A stretch of DNA of 64,000 nt from Phytopythium helicoides (GCA_024867545.1 JANFNE010000001.1:186001-250000), one strand, 5' to 3'; positions 40,393 to 55,800 are shown, counted from the stretch's first letter. Program-made: numbers and translations. Notes: generated from the sequence alone by a model not told the origin.

Positions 40393-42497
40393 TCACAACT
40401 CAAATTTTCGTCTAATAAGAACTGGTTGCGGCTGAGACGTTTGCTTCATCAAGTACTTGTGAAAGTCCTGTAAAATAAGGCAGGGGTGAGGAGAAGAAAA
40501 AAGGAAGCAAAAAAAAAAAAAAAAGTCTAGCCGGACGCTGTTGCGCGAGCTTACCTTTCCCCGAAGCTTGTACTTTTGATTCAGTCTCTCGTCAATAGAG
40601 GTGCTCTCTGCTTTCAGGTCGAGAAAAGCTTGGTTCCGTCCTGGCGGATGGTCGGGAGTCGCTAGTGGTGACAGTGCCTCTCTTGCAAACGTTGTAAAGC
40701 AGAAGCGTGCTCGTGAGCTCACCTGATCAGTAGTTTCTCGACCAATGGGGCCTTTAGTTGCAGAAGGGGGATTGGTGGACATGCTGGAGGTGGAGTCAGC
40801 AAGTGCTTGCAATCGGTACCCTTGTTGGCTGAGTTGTTGCAACTCCTGCACTCACCACAATATTTAGAATGCAGTGAAACCACAATTTAACGTACTTGAC
40901 AACCCACCTCCACAACTGATGGGTCACTATTACTACCAGTCTGGAGTCGTCGCTACAATGAACCTTTGATGAGTGCTGGACACTAGATGATACTTGGTGG
41001 AGCAGCAACGGCAGCAACAGTGAGTAGATTACCTGAAGAACTTGACACTTTTCGAAACATGAAGCCGACTCGGCTCGAAGCTTGCTGGGTACCATTATCC
41101 TACAGTTCACTCGCTTGGATTTGAAAAGCTGACGCAGATGGTTGGTCAGTCAACTTCTCTCTACATCCTGGTTTTAGTCGCTCACCTCAACAAACGCTGA
41201 CCAGCAAATAGGCTCGGATATTGTAAGACTCTCAATTGAGATTGTATGTCCCAGTTCATCGCACAGCTCAAAGCCTCGGCCACACAAATGGCACTCAATC
41301 TGCTTGAGTTGAGCTAGGCAAAGCCCGCTACAAATTGATAAAATAAAGCTGTCGATATGGTATGCGTGGAATACTTATTGTAGTTTCGACGTACCTGTTT
41401 TTCGTCGCTTCTAGTCGTTGAAAGTGCTTTTTTAAGGTGTTAAATTCCCATATATCAAGCAAAGGTATTGGGATTGCTGAACCTGAATTGCTCCAGCCTT
41501 CATCCAAAGTACTTGAACGGAGAGTTTGCTGTCTCATAAGCTTGAGCCTTTGAAGTTCTTGCTGTGCTTCGCGAATTGATTGTTGCTGTTGATAATAAGA
41601 GCACCAGATGGTCTCAGACTTTATAGGGTTTGCACGATCATTTATAGAGAATACCTGCTGTTGGCGCTTTGTGGCCGCCACTTCAGCCATCAAAAGACGC
41701 ACCGTGGCTGATATCTGTTGCGATGGAGCACTCGGAACGGTCGCAGGTCTGCCCTTAGTTCGTTGGTTCTCCGATTCACGCACGACATCACCTTTGTCCC
41801 GTCCGCGAGCCATCAGCCTACTCGGCAATGTCGGTTTATTAGCGGTAGGATGCACATACTTATAACAACGCCAATACCGACATCGCCGCTTTTTCTCGAT
41901 CATCTTCAGTGACAACGTGGCGATCAAGCACCCGCAGTGATGGCAACGTCGCAATTACATAATAGCGATAACCCTCTTCTTCAGCCACAGGGTTGCCAAA
42001 GAGGTCCAGGTCGTGTAAGTGCTTCAGTCGACCGAGGACGTGTAGTGTACCTTGCAGATCTTTGATTTTGTTACCGTAGAGTCGAAGCTCCTCGAGAAAC
42101 TTGAAGTGGACAAGTGAACTGCCCTCTAACGTCCTTCAAATTGCACCGAGAGCATTGCTGAGCAAAAAAAATGTAGGGAAATTCAAGACAGTTCAAATCA
42201 CAAACTAACCGAATGCGATTGTTGTGGGCATGAAGACTCTTGATTCGGAAACACTGGTGCAATCCGTCCAAGACCTCAATCTAACACCAGTTACCTCATT
42301 GACGCTAAGTACCAGACAGCCCAAAAATAATTTTGCACCTTATTGTCGTTGATCCAAAGTACTTCAAGGTTGGCAAACCCTTCAAAGTTTGCAAGCTTCT
42401 GAATGCCGCGCTGCGCCAAGTACAGCTCAGTGCAGTTCTTGACATACTTGTAGTTCTTGATCGGTAGCTCCGCATGCGGATTAGCCAGCTGCACCAT
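40393..42497 (-). CDS. Leucine-rich repeat protein, LRRC72-like
   Basis: Multi-exon gene, about 500 residues, starting at ATG 42497. The LRR part reads through four splice joins without a break: YVKNCTELYLAQRGIQKL, FANLEVLWINDNK, CFRIKSLHAHNNRIR, LEELRLYGNKIKDL, then the LRR cap HLHDLDLFGNPVAEE / YRYYVIATLPSLRVLDRHVV. This order and the cap are typical of ciliary SDS22-like LRR proteins; LRRC72 is the closest I recall. Downstream is a Gln-rich helix, a Cys-containing segment (ECHLCGRGFELC) and a basic C-terminus (FHKYLMKQ.. IRRKFEL). The last intron holds a run of 16 T (minus strand) near 40509-40524. The exact joins at 41820-41870 and 40980 are less certain. Confidence 0.7.
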
Positions 42498-42665
42498 GAC
42501 CTTCAGGAACGCCTCAGCAAGGTCAAGTGAGATGGTTTTGCTGACTGTAGCAAATCTAGCTAGCTTTTTATAGCTGCTCCAGATCTATAATTGACGCAAG
42601 TTCTTCGGAAGACGGTCAAACTTCAACTACTCTGGAGGAAAGCAAGCACCGACTTCCTCACGGAG
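42498..42665. promoter_or_regulatory. 168-bp bidirectional spacer
   Basis: Separates the divergent LRRC72-like and EF-hand-like genes. Its small size suggests a shared promoter. AT-rich core near 42550-42595; no specific factor site identified. Confidence 0.4.
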
Positions 42666-43809
42666 ATGGCGCAGATGTTTGCGTCGTACAACAAGAACAA
42701 TGCGAAGGGAACATTAGTCGGCAACTGGGTCGAGGAGGAAGCACTACGCTCAACTACTGGCTTCTCTCGGCGAAAAGTTCCTGCACCCGTTTCATCTCCC
42801 GGTAGATTAGTTTCTTCTTGCAACTTCATATTTCAAGGTGGTAAGCACTGAATGACCGCTTCATGCAGATGCCAAGTCTACTCGGAACGAGGCGACCCAT
42901 CCACGAGTGCTGATGCATTCGAACGTGGCAAACCCTCAGTTTGAAACTACATTTCAAGCCAGCACAAACTACGAAAAATTCTCTGTTCCAGCTCCCGTTG
43001 TGGGGCCTCGGAGCCTGCGCCGAGACTCAGATCTACGCGGGCTTGCCCAGCAGCTCCACGGTGTCGAAATTGCTTCCAAGCAAACTCTCGAAGAGCAAGA
43101 GCGCACTATTGCTGCGTCGACAACCAGTTCAAAGAGCGCTTTCCTCCCTTACGATGCGTCTGTTTGGGATGGAGTTACTCGGGTCCCACGAGGCCGCAAT
43201 GGTGGACGAGTCGTGGATTCAGCAGTTCAGCATTTGACTCGTGGTGAGGTCGATAGCATCGACCAAATGACACTCAACCTTATGGGTGGAGCTCCGGTGA
43301 CTCGATACTCTCATGCAATTGCGACAGGAATCGGGCTAGACTTCCCCGCTACTGTATCAGACACGGCAAACCCATTTGCGCGATCGAGCGCCTTTACAAA
43401 CGACATCCACGATACCACCAAGCGGCATGGCGAAGCTACTGAGCCTGGACAGGATCACGACGAGCGCGTTGGTACCAGTTTGCACCAACGCACTGCGCTA
43501 CGCAAGCTTGTTCAATATTGTACTGATCCTTCCTCACTAGCCCAGGTTGTAGCTATGTTCACAAGCGGCTCAAAAGGGAGCAGCAACTACCAGTTTATTG
43601 AACTTGGGGAGTTCCGCTCTCTTTTCGGCACATTAAATGGTTTCACCGATCGAGAGGCAATCCAAATCTTCATGTACTTTGACGCAGACAATATCGGCGC
43701 AATTCGCTCTACCGCCCTTTTAGATTTTTGTGGTCGTGAAGTCTCTGAGCGACCGTCAAGTACATCCTCCGCGACATCTTCCGGCTCGAGCTGCAACCTT
43801 CGTGTATAA
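42666..43809 (+). CDS. EF-hand-like protein of unknown function (possible flagellar protein)
   Basis: Exons 42666-42801 and 42869-43809 give 358 residues. The N-terminus MAQMFASYNKNNAKGTLVGN.. EEEALR resembles motifs in flagellum-associated EF-hand proteins. Near the C-terminus ELGEFRSLFGTLNGFTDREA and FMYFDADNIGAIRSTALLDF look like a degenerate EF-hand pair; the second loop keeps D-x-D-x-x-x-I but not a full calcium ligand set. The middle is low-complexity with no recognised domain. The flagellar link is an inference from those motifs and from sharing a spacer with the LRR gene. Confidence 0.65.
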
Positions 43810-43892
43810 AGAAAACTAGTAGGGAGGGTTTGGCAAAACTCTGTTCACATGTGCATTTATACAAATTTTTACTAGAAATATATCACTACGTT

Positions 43893-46800
43893 TCATCGTT
43901 TTTCAAACCCACTCCGTGTTGTTGGACGGGTACCAGGATCCACAGCATCTTCACCAATCTTCATGAGTTTCTGAATCTCTTTGGACCGCAAAAACTTGAG
44001 GTATATAGGTGCGATATCATTATAGAACAGATTTGACCCGCTCTGAAGTGCTGCAGCAGAGGTCGCAGCGTTAACTCGATGGGCTATTTCGCTGATATCC
44101 TCTCCGTTGATTGGTTTTGGCGGCACATTGGGGGTAAGTTCAGGGAGTGTTGATATTGGGATGACTGGTATTAATGCGGGAGCAATCGACTCTGTCAATG
44201 GAGCCTTGGCAGTTTCTTCAGATATCACTGCTAGCGTCTGTGCCCCCTGCAGTTCAGGAAAATCCGATGCTTTTGTTGATTTGGTGTTTCCCGTTTCAGG
44301 GGACTTGCTATCTCGAGCCACTGTTACCTCTTCTTTAGAAACAGGATTACACCAAGAAGTATTAAACTTGCGCTTCCGAAAGGTTGTGCTCGGTGGTGTA
44401 GGTTTAACAGCCTTGTACGCATGATCATAGTCAATAAATAACTCTGACGGAAGTCCTGCCACAATCTCTGGCTCTGCGACTTGAGGAAGTACTACCGCGG
44501 CAGGTGCTCGAGGACTGATGATGTCAAACTGTGGGTTGTAATGTGTTGGTCCTGGCTCTGGGCTTCCAGAACGACGATCAGGGATTCGGTGCATAACCTT
44601 ATCCACCAGATCTTTGTATGTCAGTCTCCCACTTAAACTTCCCCCACAGGCAGTCCATAGGGCTTCAATGTCTCGCTCGAGTGCATGCGGAAAAATTAAC
44701 CGAAGTCCTTGAGCAAAAGCAGAGTATGTAGCTTCAAACGCACTGACACGAGTGTGCCCAAGGTCTTCGCCTCTCTCATTTTCACCGAAACTGTCGATTG
44801 GCACCCCTTTCATACGAAAGACAATACGCAGTCGTCGGCAGATGATTTTTTGAGACTCGCGAGAGTTACAAAGCGTCTCCAATAATGCTAGCAATGGCCG
44901 CCCCCTTCGTTTATACAAGCACGATAAGTACAAATATTCCAATAAAATATCAAAAGCGACGTACTTTTCGTCTGCTGCAGACGCCGGGTGCCAGTGAAGT
45001 AGTTTTGGGCTCACAAGTTCAGCAATATCTTCTTCTAGCTCCTCTTCTGCAAATGGATCAAATCCACGAGCGCGAGTGTAGTCACCTTCACTTTGCTGTG
45101 ACCGACTCGCCCCTTTGATCTGAGGTAGCATGAACGCTGTCTTACGTCGCAAGCGCTCGATCTCACATTCGTCTAGTGTACCGAGCACAGTTATCTCTGA
45201 CGCATCAGCGCCACGTGGAGACAGAACTGAAACAGCAATCTCTCGCGCAAGGCGAGGGGCTACAAATATATCGTGAACGAGTAGTTGTTTCCGCTTTTGC
45301 CAGTTCTGCCACGCGAGAAACCATGTTGCTTCGTTGACAGTACTAAATTCTGCACCATTAAGAGCCACGAGCACGATATAGACTCCTTCTTTCGGAAAGG
45401 TGGGGGCAGAGCAAATCAAGCGTTCTGATGAAACAAACTTGCCAGGAGCATCCACAAATATTGGTGCGTCCAGAGAGAAATCATCGCTTAGAAGAGGCGT
45501 GATGGTGGATACTGCAGCGGTTGTGGGCTTAGACCCACTATCATCACCTCGTCGACCTTTTTCTGCCTCATCGATGCTGCTAGTACTAGCAGTTGAAGGA
45601 GTGCTGTCTCTTTGGTCCGTTTGGAGGTGAAAGTACTGGAAGCGGATGCTAATACTAGAAGTGTCGACGAAGTTTTTGCCTTCAACCACAACAGTAAATC
45701 CACCATAAACAGGACCGTTCATTGGGGCAACGCTCGATACAGTTGGAATATGCTGATAGATTCGTAAAGGGATGGGCTGACCTGTCATCTATACGTGCAA
45801 ATCATACTGATTAGGTGATGATCATTGAGGGGGACGTAAAAATACTGGTGAGATCACGTACCGGCTTTCGAGCCCCACCAAGTCGAATGTCAACCAAGAT
45901 CGGAGGCGCTAGAACCAAATTGTCTGGCGTTTGGGCAGCATGAATTGAGGGTGACAAGAACTCTGGAGGTATCGAGCAATGTACCTCTCCATCAACACAA
46001 GGAGCAGAGACAGCTCTCGTAATATGACCGCGCATCATTGAAATGTGAACCAATGGGGTGCTGTTCAGTGTAGTGCTAGCTGCAGTCGCTGCTAAATTGA
46101 TTCCTTGAAGCTTCAAAGGCATTGAAAAACTGGTCGAAATCCAGTCAGGGACGAGATTGGTCAGTCTGGGTAGCTGATAAAGCCGTAGCTCATTTTCAAC
46201 AGGGAAGAATTCAACCCCGTTCATCGATATTTCGATACGAACAACTGTCCCACGGGGAAAGTCCGGAACACTGCAGGTCATTTGAAGAGATGAATGGACG
46301 TCCAAAGGGGATACACGCACATCCGAGTCGTCGCTTGTAGATCTGAAGCGGGCTGCTCATACATGCGGACATAAATGACTATTTGATCCATATATTGGGG
46401 GATACAGATCTACTTACCAATGGCGACACCAGTGTTTGTAAAGTTGGAGCCTTCGAAGGTCAAATGCGAGGTGTAAACTCCATCCGTTGGTCTCGCAGAT
46501 ACAACATTTGGGATTTGGTATACTCGAGCTCGGCACTCAAGAACTGGGGGCTGTGACAAATTCACGTCGTCCGTGGTTGATGCTGGATAAGCTAACAAGT
46601 AACGGTCATGATCAAATATAATATTTACTCGGGAAGTAGCCGACTGGGTGTTCACTTGTGGGTGGTTATTAGCTACCACGGTCTCTTCAACTCCAGGGCA
46701 TTGATTTGTTGGTCCGCCTCCACTAATGCTGGAAAGTTTGACTACTTCTCGGGGTAAAGCGATACTATCAAAGTCGACGCCATTGAGGCATACGTAGATC

Positions 46801-49800
46801 TTGACGCTAGTTACTTGTTCATCACACGAAAATGTTAGTGGAGGAGACACACAGACAAGGTTGGTATTTGAGCGAAATCTTGCGTCAACAATAATCGAGT
46901 CCTTAACTCGTTTGTGCGTAGATGCACTCTCGGCTACGAATGCCACTCGCACAAGACCAGAGTTGACAAAATTGAGTCCAGAAATATGCATTATGGAGCC
47001 ACCGGAGACAGATATGAAGGCAGGCTCAACTCCGAAAATTATTGCTGGTGGAAGCGTGTAGCATCTGAAGCACATATTTCAACAGTCAAAACCAGACCAT
47101 CTCATTCCGGACTGAACATAGCAGAAGGAACACGCACCGTGTTGGCACTGTTGACCAAAAATCTTGTCCATTCAGAGCAAGATCAATTTGTAATTCAGTC
47201 GGAACCATGGATGACGGTGGACGCTTTTGCTTGAATACCCGCAATAGGCGCTCTTTGCGTGAAGGCGTCGACGGTGTGCAGGAGACCGCAGGTTCACGAA
47301 TGTCCTTTTTTGACGCAATATGAGCAGATATTACCGAGACAATTGATGCTCGAAGAGAGGCAGTTGCGGAACTGCCGTCGCGTCCAGTTCGAGGGTGAGA
47401 AATAGCTATAGCAGTCTGCGCAGGATCAGGAACGACTGCAACTGAAACTTCAATCTCGCCCAACCCAGTGTTTCCGTGTCTGGGCTCGGTCAAACGAGTA
47501 TCTCGCTTTCCACGAAGTTGTTGAAGTGGTAACCAGGCTCGAAACGCCAATGGGATTTGACCCCGCCTAGCATCAAAGTGAAGCTCAATCTGTCCGAGGA
47601 ATTCGCTCTGATCGAGCGTGAGCTGGTTCTCGACAATGACGCGAATTGCAACCGATTGAGAGACAGTCGATGCGGTCGTCGGCCATTCAAAATCGAACAG
47701 TTCGTTCCAAACTGGGGCGAATGTACCATCCTTCCGCGTACTTTTGAGCTGTGACTTACCACATGAGACAACCACGAACGGATTGCAAGTGTGTTTTTTG
47801 CTCACTCGTAGATTTCGTGCACCCAGGATCACAACAAATATCCCGTGTGATCGAACCCAGATCTTGGCTGGGCCTTTGATCGATCGTAAAGAATTGGCAG
47901 GAGGAGAGGAATGTGGCGCTTTTGCTCTTGGGAATACTTGAGTACTCTTGGAGATTGCTGGTGGCGACGAAATTTCTGTTGCAACCGCTCGATTGATATT
48001 GAAGCGGGGTACAAGACAATCAAACCTGGCTTCAGATACCACATAGACATCCGCGATCTGCATCTGCCCGCGTTGTTTGAATCGGACTTTGAAAGTAGGC
48101 TTTAGTTTCCTTGTAGCCTTTTCATCAAACCCCTGGATCGAAAGCTCTATCGATGTCACACCAGGTATAAGGGAGGAGACTGGTGTAGCACCTCGAATAA
48201 TTGGTACCTTATACATAATGAAACTGACTTCATCCCTGCTAAATCGAGTCTCAGCAGCAAATGAACCAGTCCTCGGTGAATCTGGTCCTACAGCACTCAC
48301 GAGAGCTAACTCAATGTTGACTGTAATATTTTGCAGTCCGAATCGACTTTGGGGAGTGTAAAAGTAGATTGTATTGTCGGGTGGGTAAAATTCACCAGGC
48401 AGCACAACACTTTCAAGCTCTCTGCAACCTCGCATCCAGGATAGGCGAACAGATGGCGTAAGCACCGATCCGCACGCGGAAGAGAGTGCTAAACAGGCAT
48501 TGATGTTAATTCCACTAAGAGCTGCGTAGGTATTGCCACTGATTGGTCCGCCTTTTGGTTCAATTGCGTGCACGCTGAACATGACAACCTGTGACTCGGT
48601 AGACGCTTTGGTATACTCTCGCCCGTCGAATGAAATACGGTAGATTATCTTGTAGCTCGACAGAGAGGCAGGCAACACACATGAGATCGTAGTTGGAGAT
48701 ATTACTGTTCCCTGAATGTCCCGAACAAAGAACTCTCCATTCAGACCAACTCGACTTGGCCGCTCGACGCGGTTAATGGCATCAAGTATCTGAAATTCGT
48801 CCTCAGTTCGGTCAAAATGCGACTTCAGGCAACAAAATAGGCGAACGCATACCCGCCCAGTTCCGTCCACATCAATGAAACCTGATCCGCAGATTTGGAT
48901 CTCTCCCCCTGTTGACCGCGGAAGCACACACGGAATTGTTTTTGTTACAATTGGTGAATCGTAGACTTGAAATGAGTTTGGAGATGCGTGTCTCGGCTCT
49001 CCAGTTGGAGGCAGAGCTGGAAACCGATTTCCACCGGGAGAAACCTGAACAGTAAGCATGCCTGGTCTCGGTAAGCCATCGATGGAGCAAAAAATGACGT
49101 CAGGCTGAAGCATAAGCGGAGACAAGTGAAGCGCTAGATCGATTTCACCGTCTGATGCTCCCCAGGTGCCAAGATTTTGTTGCAGTAGCGCACCGCGGTA
49201 AAAATGGCGCTCTAACCCGATAGATAAACGTCGTTGAACTCCCTCTTGCAACTGGTGAAGATAAACAATACCACGTGCAATCTCGAGAGGCCTGGGAAGA
49301 GTTGAGTCCGAGATTTCAAGTGTCAAGACAAGAAGGGAAGTGACTTTGGACACGACTTGGATCTCAAACTGCTCTTCCCAGCTAAGGGCAGAGTTTGTCG
49401 AAAGTGCAGTCATAACTGTTGCCTCCCGGCATGACGCAAAAACGCTTTGATCCCCGCACTCGATGCGAGCTGTCAGCGTGAACGTTGCTGGCAGCGGGAT
49501 TCCGAGACTCGACACTGGACTGGATCCTTTTTCGTCATCTCGCTTTTGTTGTGATGACGAGCTTGGGACTATGTTAGAGATCCCACAACTTCCAAAAGCA
49601 CTCATCAAGCCTCTAATGTTCTTGATCGCGGCAATGCGGACAACCAACAGGTGATTTCGTTCAAGGGCCCCACATATTGTGAAGTATCTGTGCTCGTCAG
49701 CAAATCGGACAGTGATCTTATTGGTTTCCACAAAATCCTTGCCTTTGATTCTCAATCCTATGGCTCTCCGTGTAATTCCGCACGGTGGCTCTACGGCTAG

Positions 49801-52800
49801 GATCTTCCACGTTCGGGGGTCGTAGCATTGAATGCACACAATGTTTGAAAACATGACGCCACCGAAACACACCATTACATTCGTCGGTCCACTAAATGGA
49901 AGAGGGGGCATGATGCATTCCATTGTAACCTCCTGGAGTTTCTCAAGCGTGTTCGTAAAGCTAACGATATCGGATGAACCTCCAAGTACCAAACTCGCTG
50001 ATGCATACACTGACAAATTAAGGCTGGAGTCGGCTGCACTGAAGTAAATGTGGAGGGGGACGCTGTACTCGCTTGTAGGTAGTGCTGATTTTTGCCGAAT
50101 AATTGTTTCGGTTGCGCTTGTAGCCTGCGAACTAGTAGCATCACATTGAGACCCCATACAATCGATTCTTCTTACCTCAACACCGCTACTGTCATCTCCA
50201 ATTACTCGAATAGTAGCTACTGTCCAGACAAAGGGTAGGACATTGAACTCACCAAGCAAACAAACTTCTACTGTTTTGCAACTTGCAACCAAAATGTGAA
50301 CAAAGGTGTGTCTCGACCTGCTCTTCGGTTCGGCGTCGTTTTCTGCCTTAGGTGTATCGGAGTTGTCCTCTTCGTCCTCTACCGAAAATATCGCCTCCTC
50401 ACTTTCCATGGATGTTAACGCATCTCGGCCCACCTCAACAGTCTGAATAATGCCTCTCGGTGCATTTATATTCTTTTTCATTGATGCTTTGAGCTCGAAG
50501 AATGATCCATCCCGACGGCGAAAACGAGGGGTCAAGTTTGTGCAACCAAATGATGTGAATAAAGCTATGCTAACCCGATCTGGCGATGGGTTCTGCATCA
50601 GAATAATCGGAACGCTAGCTGATTCAGTCGACCATTCACGTGTGTTATTTGTATCGCAAGATGCAAGGAAGGAGTACGAGGTGTATCCGGTTTCGGAAGG
50701 TAGCTCTGCTCGAAAACATACATCTCCAACCCAGTCCGTGACTTCAAATACGCATGACCCATTGGAATCTGGTGTTTGTGAGCCGATTTCAGAATTACAC
50801 TCGGGCCGAGAAGCGGTTACAGACACTTTCATGAGCAAGGTCGGGTTTGGAGGGAGTAACAACACATGAAATGTGCAGAAAAGCCGGTTCTTCCAACGTA
50901 TCTCGGAGTCATTTTCAGTCTCCGACATAACACAGGATAATTCAGATGTGGATTCGTTGTCGATATCAGTTGATCCAATTACTGGGCATGCTCTACTCTG
51001 CTGGCGTAACACGTTTTGATAAACGCTTTTTCGTTGCTCATCCTCGTTTGTGATTTCTCCTGGTAGAACATATCGAAGAACAGATGAAATGGTGCTGCGA
51101 AGCGTAAAGCGAGTGCCACCTACGCTTGAGCAAAAGCGAAATCGTTCATCTTCAACAATCGCTACGGGGTTGTGAAGATATATCACACCAAGACAGACAA
51201 ACTGCTGAGCATTTAGTGACAGAAACGCCTTGACTGGGCCTTCAGTTGAAAAATCAGGGATGGGACACGATAATTCGCTCGCACTCACTACTTTCCCAAC
51301 AATATATGGAGTTAGCGGGGCAACTGGTGCTCGTGAAGGTACAGCAGAAGGGAAATCAGATCGAACGTTTGCTGTTTGCCGCACACGTGGACGGCCCGGC
51401 TGAGTTGACACAGTAAACAACGCAGTCGGTGGGGTTGAACTTGACAAAAGAGACCCTGAAGACGCAGAAATGCTAGTGTTCCGCATAATAGTACTTCTTC
51501 GTCTAGAAGTCGCCTGGCTCCGGAGTTTCGGTGCATCCAAACTCACTAGCTCTCTTGTGATTGTAGTTTCGTGTAGCACAATACTGGACCCTCTTCGCTT
51601 TGCTAATAGTGGCTGCGGGTCTCCATCAAACCGAAACGAAATGCGATCGGCTGCATCACTCAGACGCAGTCCTTTTGGGAGATGAACCGTCAGAAACCTG
51701 GCCAACGCTGATGTCCGATTAATCGATTTGGTCGGCAAATGTCGCGGGGACCATTTAATTTCGCTTGGGTCAAGCTCTCCATGGTAGTAAAACTTTACAC
51801 TGTGAGCGATGAACTGTTCACCAGCGTTAAGCGTGAAATCTACGAGAACTGTAGTACCAAGAGAGAGATCAAAGCTCGAAGCCACACAACTGTCGGGGGC
51901 CATTGTAGATTTTGGAAGTATACGGGTTAGACGCAGAACATTAGTCGAGGCTACACTTCCATCCGGATTCTTGGTGGCCACAGCACGAGCTTTCACGCTC
52001 TGCTCTGCCATATTGAGGTACATTTGTGTTCGAACTTTGCCAATAGCAAGATCCCTAGGTCGACGCGTCGATGCTAAGCTCGACGACATGGTCGGAGGCG
52101 GTTGAGGCACACTGACCGATGATCCAGCGGTAGACCCAACTGGGTCAGTGATGGTTTTGTCAGCAAATACCACAGGCGGTGTCTGGCATATAATCAATGG
52201 TGAACTGCTTAATGAACCATCAGGAAATCTACGACTGTAGGTGCCAGGAATCATCGTACACTCTCGATCATTAGTTGAAGACCGGAAACGAACAAATATT
52301 TGGCCCGTGTCAATCACATTTGTTGTTTCGATGACGATAAATGTGCCCCCACTGATAGGACCACAGCAAGGATAGATTTCCGTTATTCCAGGAGACTCGT
52401 AGGAGTAATATTTCTCTCTCTCTTTAACGTTAAACAGCTGCGCAACACCGTTCTTGGTGTCGGATGAGGCCAGTGACGGAGGCAACAGAATATCAACGGT
52501 TGCAGTACACGCAACTCGGAGAAGCGGAGCTCGGCAAGTTACTTTACTGTTAGCGTGGTCAATCTCCCCCGGAACAACTACAGAATCAAGAGTAGAGTAA
52601 GACGGATTCTTAGCATTTGAGCTCAGTCCCATCGGCAATGGGGTTTCTCCCGACACACGAAGAGGAGTAAACTGCACAGAGCACTTGCTTTCCTTTGCAA
52701 GCATTTTTAAGAGCTTATTTGCTAGAAATAGCACAACCGATGACCCACCTGCTGCTGGACCAGTGGAGGTGGCCAAAAAGAATGGTGATCCAAATACTCG

Positions 52801-55800
52801 AAGTGGCAGGAGAGAAGTACATATTCCACCGCTAAAATTTCCAAACGTGGCGCCCATATAGTGCGAATTAGAAAACTGCTGACCGTTAAGGCTCACTTCG
52901 ACTTCATAGAAACCTGGCGAAAGGGGCGGAAACACCCCCTCGATCTGAAGCAGCGATGATCCAGCGTCAGTCGCTTGCCCTACCGGTACTAGTTTGGCCA
53001 CCGTGATTGACTCTGCGTCCAGTTCAGCTTGATCTGGGCTTGCATATTGCTGTCGCACAAATCGCATCATGACTCGGCAACCGTAGTCGCAAAAGTGATC
53101 ACCACCGACTCGAATAGTACTCGGAACTTCAGTTGAGCACCACTGAGGAAATATCTGACGGACGACCGGCGACACATAGTAGATGTATTTCAGGTTGTTC
53201 TGGTGTTGAATGGAAGTATAGTTGATTCCGTTGAGCGAGATATTGAGAAAAGCCACACACGCGGTATCGACAGCAGGTGTAACAAAGCTCACCGCGTCGC
53301 CAACAATTGTCCCCTTTACCAAGATGGAAGTTGCTTCTGGTTTAGCATTCAATGACAGTGATGGCTTGCCCTCCAGTACATTTGTCTCGGAGTTGGCGGC
53401 AGGATTGCAAGGCGTGATGCATACTGTGATTTCCCCGGTGTCCACAATTTTACCACACCATGCAAGAACGTTCGTACCTCCAGTAATAGGTCCAGCACAT
53501 GGCTCTATTCGGATAACACCTTCTGGAGGATCGTAGAAAAGAAACTGGACACGAGAGTCTATGAACTGTTCAAACGCACCATGGGCCAGAGTGACGTGTA
53601 GTCGCACCAGTTCGTTGGCTGGCCATGCAGGGGCTGTGCATGAAATCGACAATGTGGTTGCATCAAATTCGGCAAGAACATCTTGGAAGTAATCGCCACT
53701 TTCTCCCATGAAGCGAACAGCACATTCAATAAGAGTTTTGTTGGTAGGCAAACCATCTTCACTGCCCACAATTAGACAAACTGGGGTTCTTCCCGACACT
53801 GGACCACACAAAATTCCTTTCCCGGTGAATAATGGTGCCCGATGGTATTCAAAGTAGCACGTTGAATCAATGAACTGCTGCAGATTGTAGGAAACATGGA
53901 GTCCGACTCGGCCCGGTCGAAGTGACGGGGGAGCAGCGCACTGAATGGTCTGAGTGTCGACAACTCCAGCTTTGACAATCACGTCGGATGTTCCTTCACC
54001 GAGTCCATCCTTGTATGGAGAGCAGAACCGAACATAAATTCGAGTTCCTGGTACAAATCCAAGGCCCTTTATCAACACAATGGTCCCACCGCTGATTGGG
54101 CCGAAGCCGCACACACGGTCGCTGCTGCGTGGTACCATAAATACTGGTAGAGGAAAAGCTTCAAACATTGCAACTTTAGGGATTCCAGCGGCATACTTAT
54201 CAAGTTTACCAACAGTGTCGTCTTTACTGTTCACGGGTTCAGTCTCCGTATCTGCAACACTTGCGCGACTAACAACGTTTAAGTGCAGCAATTTGTAATG
54301 CTGTTCGTTAAACGAAACAGAAACTTCATGCGCTCCTTTTTCGACTTCTGGTGAGAAACATTCAACAAAACGGTCTTCTCGCACTCGACCACCTGACGGT
54401 TCACTTTTGCCGAAGCGAAAATCGACAGTTGGAGTCTCGATTACTTCCTCGAATTCGAAAGACACAACCGACCCGCTGCATGTGTAGCCAATAGATGGGT
54501 CCATGGCTAGTAATAGTGGCATCCGGTAATATCTAAATCTAAATGGTAGCGCCATCGCCTGCCCATCAATCACGCTGATCCGCATGGTCAAGTACTCTTC
54601 GAGTATCATTCGTCCAGGAATTGCAGTCCCCGACCGGGCGTCTGAGCAGATATGGGTTAGAGGAGGGCACCTCCATACCATTGTCTGACGCTTGACATTG
54701 ACTTCACCAACGATGATAGCTGCTGGGATTTGAGTATGGCTTTCACCTGACCTACTTTCGCTCTGCAAATACAGCGCAATTTTTACCGTGTCTCCGAGCT
54801 GCAGATATGAGCCGTGCGCAACAATCTCGGTCTCGCAATCATATAAACCGTACAGTGGAGTCATTGATGTCAGATGGGGGATGTTGTAAATCTTATAGTA
54901 GGATAACAAATCCCCAATTGTGTGGAAACTTGTTCCATCGAATGAAACGTCAATATAGAGATTTTCTAGAGCAGCAATCGTATCGGTATATTCCGCGACG
55001 GCGGGGAGCGTCAGTTCAAATCTATCACTTCGCCATCTTTTCACGTCAATAGGCTCAAAAGCTGTCTCTTTGTCCAAGGCCTTCACCTTGAACCGAAAGA
55101 TCACCATCACTTTATCGGTTACAAGTGACGGTGAGAGATGAATTGTAAGTGGTATTGGAATCTCCGCCGCACCGATACGAGGCTCAACTCGTTGAATTTG
55201 GTATGACCCAAAGTAATGCAGCATAACACAGCTCCCAGTGAAATCGTTGCTGTTGAGAGCAACATCGACGCTTGCCGTAGAGTTTGCAAATTCGTTCGGA
55301 AACGTTGGTGTGGTGGCAGTAATCACACCATCTCTGGCCTTTCCAGGTACATCTTTGTGGGTCGATTTCCCGTGTGAGTTGATAAAGCTGAATCGCACCT
55401 TGATTCTTCCTGTTTCTATCAAATTGGCGCCGAAAATCTTAATAACACTAGGTTTCGACACACTAGCACATAGAGGGCTGATGGATTCAATTGACGGCGA
55501 GCTGTAGAAGACAAAGTCGAGTAATCGGGACGTTTCAGGATCTCGAAACGCGCACTTTGTATACTGCTCAGAGTTGAATGAAACATAAACGCTGACTGGG
55601 CCAACATTAAATGGCGGTGCACAGCATCGGACCTCTCCTTTTTCCACGAATCCAAGTACCTTCCGGCTCATGTGCGGTGAGTGAAAAACCACAGACACGT
55701 GCGCACCGTGGTCAACAATATCATCACCCATGATGCGGATTGAGCTCCCTCCTTGAATGTCTGCCGACATCGGGAGTACAGCATTGAATGTTGGGGTTTT